DNA of 64,000 bases from Strobilurus pachycystidiatus (GCA_019915135.1 JAHLMK010000005.1:2170001-2234000); one strand, 5' to 3'. Shown: positions 34,755 through 47,549, counted from the stretch's first letter. Notes: a model not told the origin generated them from the sequence alone. Translations and numbers: made by a program.

Positions 34755-37015
34755 TTACTGCCCAGTCTCTGCCCCAACGCTATTCCAAAATGCACACCTT
34801 TCAAGTATCGCACTGGACGTACTAAACGTATGGATCAGCGGATCCCCCGCCTCCGTCTTGTTGAACAACATCTCAATGCGATCTCCGTCATACACATACT
34901 GGTTCCATGCTGGCGTAATAGTTGGCTGGAACGTGTTGTTTGGGTCCAGCGACATCACTACCGCCATGAATGATTCAGAGAACGCGTCGAGGAAGTCGGT
35001 GTTGTTGTATGCGCGGACGTTGTTCCTATTGGAAACCTTGTAAGATGGTGCTCCTCAGGTATGGCGGAGAGCGGCGCACGTACGAGTAATAGTAGTAGGG
35101 AATGTCATTACCGTGCTCCGCTGGTGGGATCGCGAATTGGCTCTAGATGGAACACAGAATTGAGACCGAAAGTCGATTGAAAGCGCCGATGCCATACCTT
35201 GAACGCCGATCCTTGAAATGCTTGTAGCAGATAGTATGTTGGGCAGACAAAGATTGCTGGAATCAATCATGAATCGCTGCGAGTCAGCATGCTTGGAAAG
35301 GACATACTTTCACCCATGATGGCAATGACCTGCGCCACGGCTCCACCGAGACCAGAACCCGCATACAATTGTCTAGCGAGCTGCAAATTTTTGGCACTCA
35401 ACCGGGGGAACAATTCGGCAAGGTAATCGGATACGACGACGCTCGTGTTCGCAGTGTTGACGAATATCGAGCCTTCGTCGGTATTGGTGACACCAAGATA
35501 CGTATGCTGAGCGGACGTATGAGTGATTGGTGTACTACTAGGATGGAGGAAGAGATCTACGAACCCCATTGACCTTCCTCTGCCTGAGCGCCTCAGTCGG
35601 ACGTTGTTGGATGAAACTGCCATCGACTACTGGGACGAAGACGAAGGTTCCAAAGTAGCCTTCTGGATTCAAAGCTGTGTTGGCCGTCTGCAATGTCGTA
35701 GTATCCACCTGTCGAAGACAATGTAGAGTGTTGTCCGCCGAGGTGCAACTGTGTATCATAACTTATAATCAAGAGGATATCTCGACAAGGCCTGGCGCAC
35801 TTGGTGATGTCCACAACTTGTCCATACCAGAACTATGCAGATAATCGTCCATGAGCACAGTCTAAGTATCAACGTAAACGGACACACCTCGGGAACGGGG
35901 TCATTGTAATGGTATTGAGAGGGTAAGAATGAAGAGCTCGTAATTGCCGCTCTGAAGAGCGGCGGTGTAGTTTTGCCTCCGTTAGCAACGACTTGTTGTA
36001 GGACAGAGCCCGCTCCTTGAGATGAATCGGATGAGGTACTGTACTCCTCTAGTACGCGATGGGAGGAGAGAACGCTCACCAGCTGATTCGCCCCATATCG
36101 TGACACGAGTAGGATCGCCTCCGAACTTCCTGATCTGAAGAGGAATGTAAACGATGACGATGATCAACCTGTGAAGGAATGAAAAACCAACATGCTTCTG
36201 AACCCATTGCAGTGCGTACTGCTGATCTCCTGAGCGGAAGAACACTCTTAGCACGTCAAAAAGTTAGTGTAGAAGTTACGACTCACTCAGTCCGACGTTA
36301 AGGTCCCCGTCTTCCTTAACTGCTTGTCCGGCCAGGAAACCAAACAGTCCGAGACGGTACTGTATACTGACAGCGACTACACCGTTTCCAGATTGGGTGA
36401 TCAAATCATCGCCAGAGAAGCCAAAGGCCGTGCTGTCTCCAGCAATGTAACTGTAGGTGACAACGATTGGTTGGTCCATCCATGATCATTCTCATGCCAA
36501 TATTATGACTCACCCTCCACCATGGATCCACACGACGACCGGCAACGGCTCTGTGATAGCGATAGTACCAGGACTAAACACACTGCGGCGTCGCGTATTG
36601 TGAGATGACTCGAAACACGAAGATACAGTTTCGCCAACCTAAGAAACAGACAGTCCTCTGAGATCACATTAGTCGCCCTCCTCTTGACAGTTGGGTCAGG
36701 ATTGGTCTGACTGACGCCATTGCTTGCCGAAGGACATGCATTGGGTACGACAGTTGCGTTTTGCACCTCCCGGATTGTTGCAGGCTCTTGCGGTTCGCGC
36801 CATCTCAAGGAGCCTGCCAAACGGGATCGAGCAGTGTTCGTGGGATATAGATACTTCGGCTTACCTGTGGGCGGAGCAGCATAGCGTATGCCCAGAAAAT
36901 GGGTGTTATTGAGGACATAGGCGCCCTGGTACTTTGCATATCCAAGGTCAACGGTGGGCGGCGTGAGCGGCGATGCGGCAGCACAGAAGGAAAGTGAGGC
37001 CAATAGAAGTAACAT
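34755..37015 (-). CDS. Type-B carboxylesterase/lipase, right copy
   Basis: Same 13-exon, 527-residue gene as 26132-28392, each exon displaced by 8,623 bp (first exon 37015-36865, last 35025-34755). Signal peptide, GESAG serine, DEG glutamate and EHG histidine are all kept. Its stop codon is 67 bp from the end of the retroelement, so its 3' flank differs from that of the left copy, which faces H3. Sequence identity means neither copy has had time to diverge. Both may be expressed, since each keeps the full upstream region. Confidence 0.9.
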
Positions 37016-38065
37016 GGGTTCCTCAGTCTTCCTAGCTCAAGTTGTCGACGGCGTTGATATAGTCCTTCGCTATGAGATTTGTTGTCCATCAACTGACCTT
37101 CGTTCTCTGTCTGGAGTGAGATAGTTGCCAAAGGTGGGTGGTGTCATCAAGCAACTGCCTGCACCGAGATCGAAGCACACTGCTTCATGGCGTCAAATGA
37201 CCGGCGGGTGAGGCGGTTTACTGCCATCGGTCCGTTAGTCTTCGAGTGATGAGCGACGCGGAAGGCAAAGCCTCTGGATTGAATGTACTGAAGTATCTTC
37301 GAGTCTGGGAGTCGACCGATTCTGTTACATCGTCTGTATCTACTATCATACGCAGAAGAGCGGGATGAGACAATGCGGCAAAGCAGCTGCCGAGATAGGC
37401 TCAGACAAATCTCTAAGTGCTGCTAGATCTCACGTACGTACATGTACAATCTCGGAATTGCCATTGGTACCGCCGTGGGAGATGTCATGAACAGCCCAGT
37501 GTTATCTCAACTGCCTTCCGTGGGCGCGCGGGTCTGTGTTTCGAGCCACCTCAAGATACCTGAGTAGAACAGTCTAAGATGGAAGTTATGATCATGAATA
37601 TGACCGACCTATCAGTGGAGCAATCAGCGCGGACCGAGGAAACGCGTATAACGAAGGCGCCCACAGCACGAGGTGCAATATTATCTGAAAGTTCTACTGT
37701 TTTAGTAGTTGGCCGGCGCGTAAAATATCTGTTCGTCTAGCGGCGTCGGGATTGTGGCCGAAAGAGTCGAAGATTCACCGGCTACACCGGAACGGGACCC
37801 CGGCCGATAATAAATTTACCGGTGACGACCTGTCCTCTTACCCCATCATCATGACCGCTGCAGTCGCGACTCTGCACACACGCGCCTAGATTCCCGGATT
37901 CTATTGGCGTGTACTTCGCGCCAAGTTACTCGACGCCTGCCCATCGAGCGAGACTGCAGGAGACTGCTCCCGACTCTCTGACATCACACATTTGCCCGTT
38001 CCAGCCTTTCCCCATATCGTGCCACCCAGTGCTCACGAGGCGTCAAAGTTTCACATCGTTCCACC
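37016..38065. promoter_or_regulatory. Divergent intergenic region, right copy
   Basis: Second copy of 28393-29442. It drives the right carboxylesterase leftwards and the complete F-box gene rightwards. Confidence 0.5.
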
Positions 38066-39293
38066 ATGACCCTACTCCCACAGGAACTCTTCGACGAAAT
38101 CATCGACTGGCTGCACGACGACCCCAGGTCATTAGCAGCAGTTTCTTATACTGCAAGCTGTCTTCGCATTCGCGCACAAGCGGGCATATTTCACGAAGTC
38201 AAATTCTGTCTCAGAACTCACTCGCCAACACGTTTCCTGCCTTTTCTGACAGATTCTCCACACATCCTCCCCCTCGTTCGCTCCCTCCGTCTCGTCGCCT
38301 CAGAATTCCCGCCTACCCCAATCCCCAATGCATGTGGTCACACGCGGGTGTACCTTCACGACGATGAGGCCTTCGGCCAGGTTATCGCGTCCTTGCGCAA
38401 CGTTCACCGCATCGTGCTGACAGACATGATCAAACTCTATCCGTTCACGGGACCGAGGGGTCTGCTCAAAACCGTCTCTTCGCCTAACATCACGTCCTTG
38501 ACGTTGAATATAGCATTCCTCGAATCGCCCCACTCTGTCTTTTCTGTCATATCCCACTTTCCTTCTGTCGTATCCCTACGCCTGCTGGACGTCCATACTA
38601 TTCTGTCGGCTCATCCGCCTGCCATTCCCAGCGGTGTTGTTCCGATCCAAAAATTATCTTTCGCTGCAGGAGTGGCATCGTCTCCATTGGGGACATTCAT
38701 GTTCCAGAACCTTCGAACCGGTTGGCTCAAGAGAGTCACGACGCTGAACGTACAGTCGTACTTCGTCAACGAACTGCCAATCGTTGCGCGTCTCATCGAA
38801 GGGCTCCCGGATCTTACCACTTTGTTCCTGGGAGATCCCATTGGAGAAATCTCTCATCCATCGAGTAAGCATCTATGGTTCATCGTGTCGCACCTTTCTA
38901 AGAAACGTAGCTCAACAACGACTTGCTCGCCACATACCATTATTTCCTGTACATCGCCTACTGGACGTCCACATACGTCTCCCTGACGTTCAGTCGTGCT
39001 GGGCTCAATGGTGGATTGCCAATCTTGAGGCAATTCCTCCTGCAGATGCTCGTCTGCGTCAATTGACGTTAGAATTTGCTGCTCCTTGCTCGCAGCACGT
39101 CGCTGAAGTCCATCGGACGGGTTCAATTGACGTCTGTGATTTGTTGAGGACGCTGGACAATGCCTTGGCCCGCGTGAAGACGCTCGAGGCAGTGATGGTT
39201 GTCTTGGAGAAGGCCGCCATCGACCTGCCAACAACTTTCCCGCTTCTAAGTCGTGGCAACCTCTTGCGGATTGAACGGACATCGAGAATCTGA
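38066..39293 (+). CDS. F-box-like leucine-rich protein (complete copy)
   Basis: Two exons, 38066-38864 and 38911-39293, with a 46-nt intron, give 393 residues. The N-terminal 45 residues resemble an F-box (LLPQELFDEIIDWLHDDPRSLAAVS), the SCF ubiquitin-ligase adaptor motif. A divergent leucine-rich region follows (LVRSLRLVAS, ITSLTLNIAF, VVSLRLLDVHT, LTTLFLGDP). Such proteins are expanded in Agaricomycetes and presumably recruit substrates, but none is known here. The ATG has a good context (CCACCATGA). The first 373 coding bases belong to the duplicated block; the rest is single copy. Confidence 0.8.
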
Positions 39294-39443
39294 CAGGTGT
39301 GAATGAACGAAGCGCGTATAATACTACTTAATGCATACCCATACTGTTTCAGGTTGATGGCCTTTACTTATTGTACACTATAATGCAATATCGGATTTTC
39401 AGGAAACATATTGACTAGGAGAGGATAGAGTGAAGTCTATAGT

Positions 39444-39875
39444 TCAAGTCATGGCTGCCTTCACAAGACTCTCCCCCATCGTCGGCATCGCGTCTTTGAT
39501 GACGCCAAAGCTCTTCCCCGCACCATGTTCCCTCCAATATTTCGACTCCAGCACAGGACCTAATTTCTCACCGAGGCTCTTATATAGATCGTGCGCAGTG
39601 TTCGAGGACTTGGCGTACGCAACATTGTTGAGGACATTCAGAGCGATGGATGGGGTCCAGGTGTGGACGATGTCCGTTTTGGAGGAGGAAGAGAGCTCCA
39701 AGTCGCGGCTGTTTAGAGAATGAGTCACTTAGTCGGGGTCACTGAATGGGCGAAAAGGAAAGGCGACGAACGAAAGGATGGGCAGGCCTGGGTCGTTAAA
39801 GTGGACTGTGGCGGGGGCGGAGTGACCGAGTGAGGCTGCGAGGAGAAGGACAAATATGTGGTGGACGTGGGGCAT
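39444..39875 (-). CDS. Possible small secreted protein, splice model unresolved
   Basis: An ATG at 39875 opens a signal-peptide-like start (MPHVHHIFVLLLAASLGHSA) that runs about 45 codons to a stop. A second coding-like block (39444 to about 39710) encodes LNVLNNVAYAKSSNTAHDL and KYWREHGAGKSFG and ends at TGA. A good acceptor (CTAAACAG) precedes it, but the only nearby donor leaves the wrong phase. It is either a gene with an unrecognised donor or start, or one broken by a 1-nt change. I do not recognise the family. Confidence 0.35.
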
Positions 39876-40584
39876 CGGTGTCCAGCAGCGAGCGTCAATC
39901 GATGGGTGACCAGCACCGTGAGTGGGATGAGCAGTGTCGCCGAGTCAAATGGAGTAGCCGAAAGCATGCCAGATACGACGGTAAGCGGGTATATATGAAG
40001 TTTATAGACCGTCTCATGGTGATGGGAGATCCTTGACCACAGTTGCTGGTTGCCGGCGTTGTGTCGTAAATCCACAGCGAAGGCTGTCCAATTTAGGATG
40101 CTCGATGCTACTGAAAGGCTTCCACCACTAGCCAGAGGGAGTGATTCGCGTCTATGGAGGGTCTTGCATAGATTCATAGTATTCGATCAAAACGGATGGT
40201 ACACCTATGCTGTCATCGTCAAACAAAAACCATGGGCTGTAAGTGAAGGATAGGCGTGAGTGACTCCAGAAGCGAGACGGAGAGGTGAGGCCGCCTGGCA
40301 AGATGATGGAGGGACGAGGACAAGGAATTCGAATCGATTTGACAGCCAGTGATTCCGGCAGTTATCGGCCCGGTCGCTTTCCTCCTACCGCCACTCTGCA
40401 CATCAGCAAACAGCGCGTTCCCGTCGTGTCCAAACCGTCCATCTCAGACAAAGTCATCGTGGGCAGAAACAACAACAACTGGCACAGCTTGATACGCGTC
40501 GCGGCCAAGTAGGTACGCTCACGTACCTGCAGTAGAGATTCTCGGGTTTTCAGCTACATATTGGATCAGCTATCGTACACTCTG

Positions 40585-42197
40585 ATGAGCTCTGACGTGG
40601 AGAAGGTGCGCCCTCACTCATCCTAATTTCTCTACTCATTGTCTCATAGGTCTTGGACCCAGACGCTATGGGCATGAGTGGCACGCTCAGCACCACGACA
40701 GGCATTGGCGGCCTTATACCCCCGGAATTATTCTCCGAAATCATCAGACACGAAACATGTGGCTGGCAACTTCAACAACTGTCCCTCGTCTGCAAAGGAT
40801 GGTACAAGTTTGCCCACCCTCGCATATATCGCGAACTCCGCTTCTCTGCAAGCGAGCAGTTCGTGAAGTACAACGAAAACCTTCCCAAGCATCCCCATAT
40901 CGCGTCCTATGTGAAACGTCTAGACCTTTTCGGAGAAAATTGGAGGGAAGAAGACTCCGAGGACGCGTACGACACTGCGGAACTGCTGCCTTTGCTTGAC
41001 ACCCCGGCAGGACGCGCGTTTGGCCAAATGTCGCTGCCGAACCTCAGGGAGCTCAGACTAGCATGTTTCTATGATTGGAGTGAAGTGGAGGAAGAGATTG
41101 TCATCGAGGGTTGGGCACCGACGATCGACACTCTGGAATTGAGTAACATGTATTTTGACAGCCCACTGCACCTTCTTCGCCTGACGAACGCTATGCCTCG
41201 TCTCCAACATCTTCGGCTTGACGGGGAACTCATACATTGGCCTAGATTCCCAGTCAAAGAGGTGTGCGACTTGTTACGAACTTGCTCCTATCCTCTCTCA
41301 ACTCAGACTATCCTACCCATCACACCAATATGCCTCCGGACCCTCGACGCTTCCCTTGACGAAGCAATGTCGGCTGCCTGGATTTCCGGAGCTGCTTTTG
41401 ACCTAACGCGCTTGGAAGAGATGCGACTGCAGTGTCAACAGGAAGTTGGGCCCTACGCGCAGACTCGGGATATCTTCGAAGACATTCTCCGCCTGATACT
41501 GGCTTCTTCGGCAAATCTCAAGAGTCTCATACTTTGCTTTGATGACAAAACGCGTTGGGGGTCGTCGAGAGTTTCAGAGCCTGATAAGCGTGCGGAAAGC
41601 ATTCTGGGTAAGTGGGGCACTCAATTGCGCAACGGCGAACAGTTCAATTGACATGAAACCTTAGATCGTCTAATTTCGCACAATGCCTTCTATGGCTTCC
41701 GACAGTTGCGCATCCTCGAGTTACGAGCGAACTACACCGTTTGGTTTGAGCTCGGAAATCTTCCTGCCATTGCCGACCTCCTCAGCAGTTTCAACGCCCC
41801 GGAGGTTCGGAAAATCACACTTTACTTGACGAACGCCATCACAGAACCCCAGGACATCGCTAGATTCAAGTCGTCAGGTCATTGGAAAGCTTTTGACGAA
41901 AGGCTCGCAAATCACAAGGGATTTCCTTCACTTTTGCGTATTGTATTCAACATTCACGTGGATGAGTTCTTGTGGGGCCTTCTTCCTCCTCTTGATGAGG
42001 AGCCCCCATGTACCAGCGATGCGGACAAGTCGTACCCGTCGCCCCCATTGTTTCAGGAGCTATGCGATGGTATTCGAGAGCAGATGCCTATTATCACTAG
42101 CCGCTGTTGCGTGACTTTTGAGGAATCGGCTGGAGATACTCGTATGTATTGCTTTTCGATCCTCTTGTCGGCTACTTACTCGTAACCTGCAGCATGA
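40585..42197 (+). CDS. F-box-like protein
   Basis: Four exons, 40585-40605, 40650-41607, 41665-42141 and 42193-42197, give 486 residues; the tiny last exon supplies only a codon part and TGA. If intron 3 is retained the frame ends at 42185 instead. The first exon encodes just MSSDVEK. After a short lead comes an F-box-like LIPPELFSEIIRHETCGWQLQQLSLVCKGW (residues about 20-50) and HPRIYRELRF, then leucine-rich text (LPNLRELRLACF, MPRLQHLRLDGE, TRLEEMRLQC). It is not a copy of the gene at 38066, though of the same broad class. Probable substrate-recognition subunit of an SCF ligase. Confidence 0.75.
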
Positions 42198-42350
42198 GCG
42201 GTTGGATCGACATGTTCATGCTTGGACGAAACTTGGTTCCCCCAACCTCTTTGCGATTTTACCATAGATCAGATTATCAGTATACGTTCAAATTCAAGCT
42301 CTTGTCCTTCCTTGATCCTCTTACGAAGGCATTCATGTTATGATATAGCC

Positions 42351-43600
42351 TGCTAATGCACCCAAGAAGCGAATCTTGGTCTTTGGCGGCAGTGTTACCG
42401 GCTTCACTGTAAGCTTGTTCACCTGTCTATCTCATTTCTGACATCACGTAGTCTGCTTGGGCAGACGCGAGCTACGATGTCACCATCGTCGCTGAACGCG
42501 GGGCCGAGCCAGTGCCTTGTGAGTACTCAAATCTACCAGTGACTGAATGTCAGTTTTTTAGGTGGGAGTGACATCCTGCAGTTCGCGGAAAGCACACCGA
42601 CGTTATAATTTTTGCACAACTCGAAGCGGTGGTGCGTGACTTCTCATCGAGTTTTCGACCAGCTCCAGGAGATGATGCCCGCCAATGGGTGCCTTGACTA
42701 TGGCGTCCGCATGCACGCATGGCAAACTTTTTCTTCGACCGAGTTCTTGAGAGCATGCCCGATCGAGGACAGCTCGACAAAGTATGAAAAGATTGTAGCT
42801 CAACGCGAGGTAAAATCCTAGGACTGCTATGATAAAATTCAGGCTGACGCGAATTTCAGCTCAAGTGTGTTAGGCGAGACGCCAACATCGTATGCGAACA
42901 CGAAGTCAACCAGAAGGCTGGCGGTATTGACGCCTATCAGCACTTGGCTCGAGTTATCGACGCCGACACGTACGTGAGTTGGCTCCGGGTGGCCCTGATC
43001 TGCAAGGGTGCGGTGATGGAAACTCGCATGATTAGCGCAGACATTCTTGATCAAGAGGACGAGCTCCTCGCCGAGGGACGGCGCAGATGCCATGGTCAAT
43101 GCTATTGGTCTTTCTGGCCTTGAGCTGGCTGGCGATGCTTCCGTGTACCTCTCCGTGGTGCCCTCTTTCGCGTCGTCAACGACGGCAAGATGTTATCAAA
43201 AGTCATCGAAGCCCTCGCTGTCACTCACGATGATACTCAGGCTCGCGGTGAAGACAAAGACATTGTTTCATCGTCCCGCGTAAAGACGACACTCTCATCC
43301 TCGGCGGTCTTGCTCAGCCTCACAAGTACGAGCTCGACCTCGCCCCGAAATTGCTCGGATGTGCCAGCGCTGCAATAACTTTGTTCCCGGTCTCGAGAAC
43401 GCAGAATATGACCCTGATACACCTTTGGTGCCAGGTCTCCGTCCCTTCCGCGGCTCTAACGGTCGCGTTGAGTGGGAGTTGCGCCAGAAGACTGACGGTT
43501 CCGTGAGCCGCATAGTACACTCCTATGGCCAAGGCGGTGCCGGGTTCTCCCTGTCACTTGGTTGTGCTAGTGACGTCCTCGAACTCGTCCAAGAGCTCTA
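42351..43600 (+). pseudogene. Decayed D-amino-acid oxidase copy
   Basis: This tracks the intact oxidase at 55339 almost base for base over its length, including all intron positions, but is broken. The 5' part of exon 1 is missing (homology begins at about 42351 with the FAD-binding strand). The Rossmann motif reads FGGSVTGFT instead of IGGGVTGFT. An extra base near 42608 shifts exon 3. Further indels near 43070-43080 and 43150-43200 disturb exon 4. Late pieces such as QRCNNFVPGLENAEYDPDTP and VHSYGQGGAGFSLS are still readable. It lies directly upstream of the fucosyltransferase gene, which matters for the chimera at 52570. Confidence 0.9.
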
Positions 43601-45056
43601 GACTGGTACTAAACCTTCGAAAATATCCCTTCGTAGGCACTAAGCTAGTACACGAATCGATGAATCACCTCTTTGTTGATATCATTCTCGAGACTTCAAT
43701 ATACTGCTTTCCAGATTCGAACTCCTCAATTTACGCAGTCCTCCCGGCTCGCTGTGTCGACTTATCCGGCCTGTGAGGTACATTTTAATGATATCAATAC
43801 GGTGAAAGCTCCGGACGGGGCTTCAAAGACCGTCCTCACATGAGCTGTAGCGCAGCAAGTACTTATGTAACAGTAATGTAAAGAGGCATCCGTCACATGC
43901 TCGTTAGACGGTCGAGGCAACGAAGGCCGTAATACGCCTCACGCTTCCTGGAATAGCTAGTAGTAGAACGGTGATGATGGCAAGGAATCACAAAATGATA
44001 ACTTAGATTTGGTGACAATGGTGTACGACTGACCTTCCAGCACCCGCCAATCCCGCCCGAGGCGCCAACATGCCCGACTCTGCGCCACAGTAGGACGAGG
44101 GGGTCCGGCAATTCAAACGAGCCCCATCCTACAAGCAGATGTCATATCATGCCTAACGTTTGTCTGAGCTCATCGATCATCGGTGGCTTTGCAACGTTCA
44201 CTGTATAAGCCGTACTTCTTCCACTGCGGACGGCCATTGATAGCGATGGTATTCAACTTTCGACAGCCTGTTGAAACAGACGCGGCCCGCGGGTCAAGAT
44301 TAGTGATGTCTCGATTGTAAGCATCTATAACGCCCAATTCTCAGGCTAGGTCGAGGTAGACAGCCTTTCGGACTGCGTCACTTTTTCGTCACTGGAGGGC
44401 CCCAGACGCTCCCCTGAGGGTTGTTAGACTTTTGTGGGGGGGCGAAAAATTGGGTTTCCTTGTCGACTCTTTGAACGAGTGGTCCGTGCCGTGTGAATGA
44501 ATAATTTAAGGAATCAGGATTTATGAGTTGAGTCCTTGGCGCATTTGGACAGTTATGTAAGGTTAGCTTAGAGTTCGGAAGAATAACCGATAATATACAC
44601 AGGCACGTACCATTGCGTTGAACATTACAACTGTAGCTTCTGATTAGCGACAAGGGGTGCCGGTGACCAGGAAGAAAACGTTTGGCCAATTGTGAATGTG
44701 TGGCCAGTAAGTATTTGCGTGAGGGAAAGAAAGCTTTGCTAGGCGCGATCGAGACGACGACGTCGATGACGACCAATGACCGCTGCGAAAATTCCTCTCC
44801 GTCTTACTCTCACCTCAGCCTTTCGCTAGGCGAGCCGACGATAACGAAGGTACGAATCAACGCACCTCCTTCCGTACAAGGTCTCAAAAAAGGGTTTCAC
44901 GGGTCGACGGGGTCGTCACTATCTACTCCTGAAAACGCACATCTCGATTCTCATTGCGGCGTAGTCTCACCGCATCCTTGCATGTTTAAAGACGCCAAGG
45001 AGGTTAATTCAAACAGCAGTACTTCCTCTGCCATCGCTGCCGTCTTACCTGTCCTC
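43601..45056. other. Intergenic upstream of the fucosyltransferase-like gene
   Basis: No exon is supported on either strand up to the ATG at 45057. The frame of that gene is open upstream to 44682, so an earlier ATG at about 44981 (MFKDAKEVN) is a possible alternative start. Confidence 0.45.
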
Positions 45057-46598
45057 ATGGCCCGCGAAAAGTCTTCGAGTCGTCCATCTCGTCTACTACA
45101 GAGCTCCCGCTACAGGAACCTCTTTCTTGTGGCTGGCCTGTTTCTCTTCTTTTTTGCTAGCTTGGCGTGGAGTGATTTCTGGACCCCTCCTCCTCCTCCT
45201 CCACCCCCTACCCCTCCACTTCGGACAGAGGAACCACCCACCTGGGAGTGGCTGAGGAAATGGGACCGCGACCTACCCCAACACGATCTCAGTCTCCCAC
45301 TGCCTGATGGTGCCGGAGCCCGATTCGTCAAATTCTCGAACCAAGCTCAAGGACTAGGATGGAACAACGTTCTCTCTGAATTGTGAGATTTTCTTCACTT
45401 CTCTCATCTGTACAGATTGTTAATGAGTTCAAAATCGAATCAGGCTCTTGAATGCGCACCTTGCATACGAATCACGACGTGGCTTCGTGTTTCCGGAGTT
45501 CGAATGGCAGCCAAGCCATTACCCATGGCAGTTTACAGACGAAGAGAAAGCAGAACGCCAGTGGCCGCCTCGTACGCCACTCAGCGCCCTCTTATCCGGC
45601 CCAACAGCCGGTGGCCCTTGGGATGGCAATGATGAGACGCCACGCTCCATCACGAACGCGTGGTTTGAGATCGCATGCCCCCCATCAGAGCGTCGTTATC
45701 TCAACAGCTCCGATGTGAAAAGAGGCATAGAGTGGTCGGAAGGCAATGTTATATTGGACAAATGGGCGAAAACCCTCCGAGAACTTCCCGACCGCTGTGT
45801 CGAGGTTCTGCCCTCATCTGAAGACGGCTTCCCGCAGGTCTTTGACATATGGCTGATGGGAAACACGCGTCTCCTTTCTATTTGGGAGAGGTTTTCCAAG
45901 TCACCAACATCGCGTCTCCTAGCGCCATCTCCCATCGTGAAAGCTGCCGTTGACCGCAACGAGTACACGCTCCTTCCTCGAGGACCGCGTCCTTCCGTGA
46001 AGGCGAGCCACGGGACTTACGAACGTGTCTTAGCGATGCATATAAGGCGTGGCGACTACGAAGGGGCCTGCAAACATTTCGCGACCTGGAGCTCCACATT
46101 TTACGGATGGAATCAGCTGGAGTTTCTCCCCGATGCATTCGTACCTCCTCCGGGAAGCACCTGGGGAGAGAACACGCCAGAGAACTTTGAGATTTACATG
46201 AAGCGGTGTCTACCCTCAGTCGGAGACGTGGTGACAAAGGTTCAGGATGCGAAGCAGGGCCACGACGGTGTCCTTGATGTCTTGTACCTGCTGACGAACG
46301 AAAAGGGTGAATGGTTGGATGAGCTGCTCTACGCGTTGAAGAAAGCTGGATGGTCTACGATACGCACGAGTCGGGATTTGCTTTCGGAGAGCACGGAGCA
46401 GAAAGAAGTGGCGATGTCAGTCGATATGGAGATCGCTAGAAGAGCTGCAGTGTTTATTGGTAATGGGGTAGGTTTCCCTGTCCCATATCCTTGATGATGT
46501 GCTAACTTTTCACCTGTCAGTGGTCGTCCTTCACAAGCAGTATCGTGCACCGCCGATTAGTAGATGGTCGAGACCTCAGATCAATACGTTTCTATTGA
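45057..46598 (+). CDS. GDP-fucose protein O-fucosyltransferase-like, type II membrane protein
   Basis: Three exons, 45057-45382, 45444-46467 and 46521-46598, give 475 residues in frame. A single hydrophobic anchor lies at about residues 22-40 (LFLVAGLFLFFFASLAW), followed by a polyproline stalk, so the catalytic part should face the Golgi lumen. Glycosyltransferase marks include SNQAQGLGWNNVLSE near the N-terminus of the domain, AMHIRRGDYEGAC (the H-x-R-x-G-D motif of fucosyltransferases), and a C-terminal FIGNGWSSFTSSIVHRR across the last intron. Similar proteins are common in mushrooms; the donor sugar and acceptor are inferred from the family only. It is convergent with the DUF6593 gene, with 59 bp between stops. 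Confidence 0.8.
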
Positions 46599-46657
46599 CG
46601 GTTCTTGGTTTGGTGCACATGCTGCAACATTCGGCACTTTGACGTAGACCTACAGAG

Positions 46658-47549
46658 TTAAGAGCCGTACGTGAAATACTTGAAGTTGAACAGCTTCCTC
46701 AAATCACCCTCATCGGGAACCAGCCGCTGCTGCTCGGTGAGCAGTGCTGACACAAGAATCTCGTCGAACATGTCCTGGCCCTTAGGATTGACGCGGATCT
46801 TATAAACGTCGGCGGGTGCCCCAGCACGACGCGCCTTGGTGCTGGGCGTGAAGACCGCGTAAACTTCGCCTTCAAGTGTCTGACACTATGAAAGACTCAG
46901 AGAGATAGAATAGTTCGGCACGAGACGGAGGACGTACGACATATGGCAAGGCGGTACAATTCCATATCAACTTATGCTTGCCATCCCACTCCCATCCCCA
47001 TCGGAATTTGGTCTGGAGATCATTTCAGCGTGAGCGTTTCCAAGACCATTTGAAGATACCAGATGTTTAAAGCTGAGCTTCTTCATGACCTTGGGGAATG
47101 GACGTTCCTTGCCGTTCATGTAGATCGACATTCCCTTCGTAGTGATCCCGGTTCTGACTCCTTTGGTAAGGAAACAGCGAAGAGACGTACGATATACGTA
47201 CTCAAACTCTGCAACGAGCTCGCCATCCTCTGTGCCGCCGCGCCTGACAGTCGTCGTAGATGCGAGTGGATTGAAACAGTTTGTATTGACGGATATATGA
47301 TACAAAGGACGCGAGTTCGCCAAGTCCTCTGGAGGCAGCAGAAGCATGGAATTGTGTGATAGACGCGAGAATGTGTATTCGACTGGGGCAGTTGGCCGGA
47401 CAGAGGTATAGCTGTACTGATCAGGCGGCGTGTAAGTACGAGAGTGACAACTTGACTTACTCCGGTGGTTCGTCCCTTGGGCCAGGAGCTGGCGGGGTCC
47501 ACTCGAGTACGACCGGTTCACTTGTGGACGGTAGTGGTGTGGGGTGCAT
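46658..47549 (-). CDS. DUF6593-type protein
   Basis: Five exons (minus), 47549-47461, 47411-47202, 47153-47060, 47012-46938 and 46885-46658, give 231 residues with all phases matching. The start is proline-rich, then YHISVNTNCFNP, a TTVRRGGTEDGELVAEFE block, TKGMSIYMNGK, a tryptophan-rich WGWEWDGKHKLIWNC and QTLEGEVYAVFTPSTKAR. This order (YHIS..NCFNP.....RRG..DG..V.EFE, then a W-rich strand) is what I know as the basidiomycete DUF6593 domain. Function is unknown. No signal peptide or membrane segment is present. Part of its last exon is copied at 52195-52638. Confidence 0.7.

Larger units (their letters stand above)
34688..38438. repeat. Right copy of the 3.75-kb host duplication
   Basis: Matches 26065-29815. 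It starts at the last base of the element and runs without a break into the rest of the F-box gene, so its right end is the ancestral arrangement, while the left end of the left copy joins the ancestral H3 flank. The uninterrupted ancestral locus can therefore be inferred as H3, carboxylesterase, F-box gene. Confidence 0.95.
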
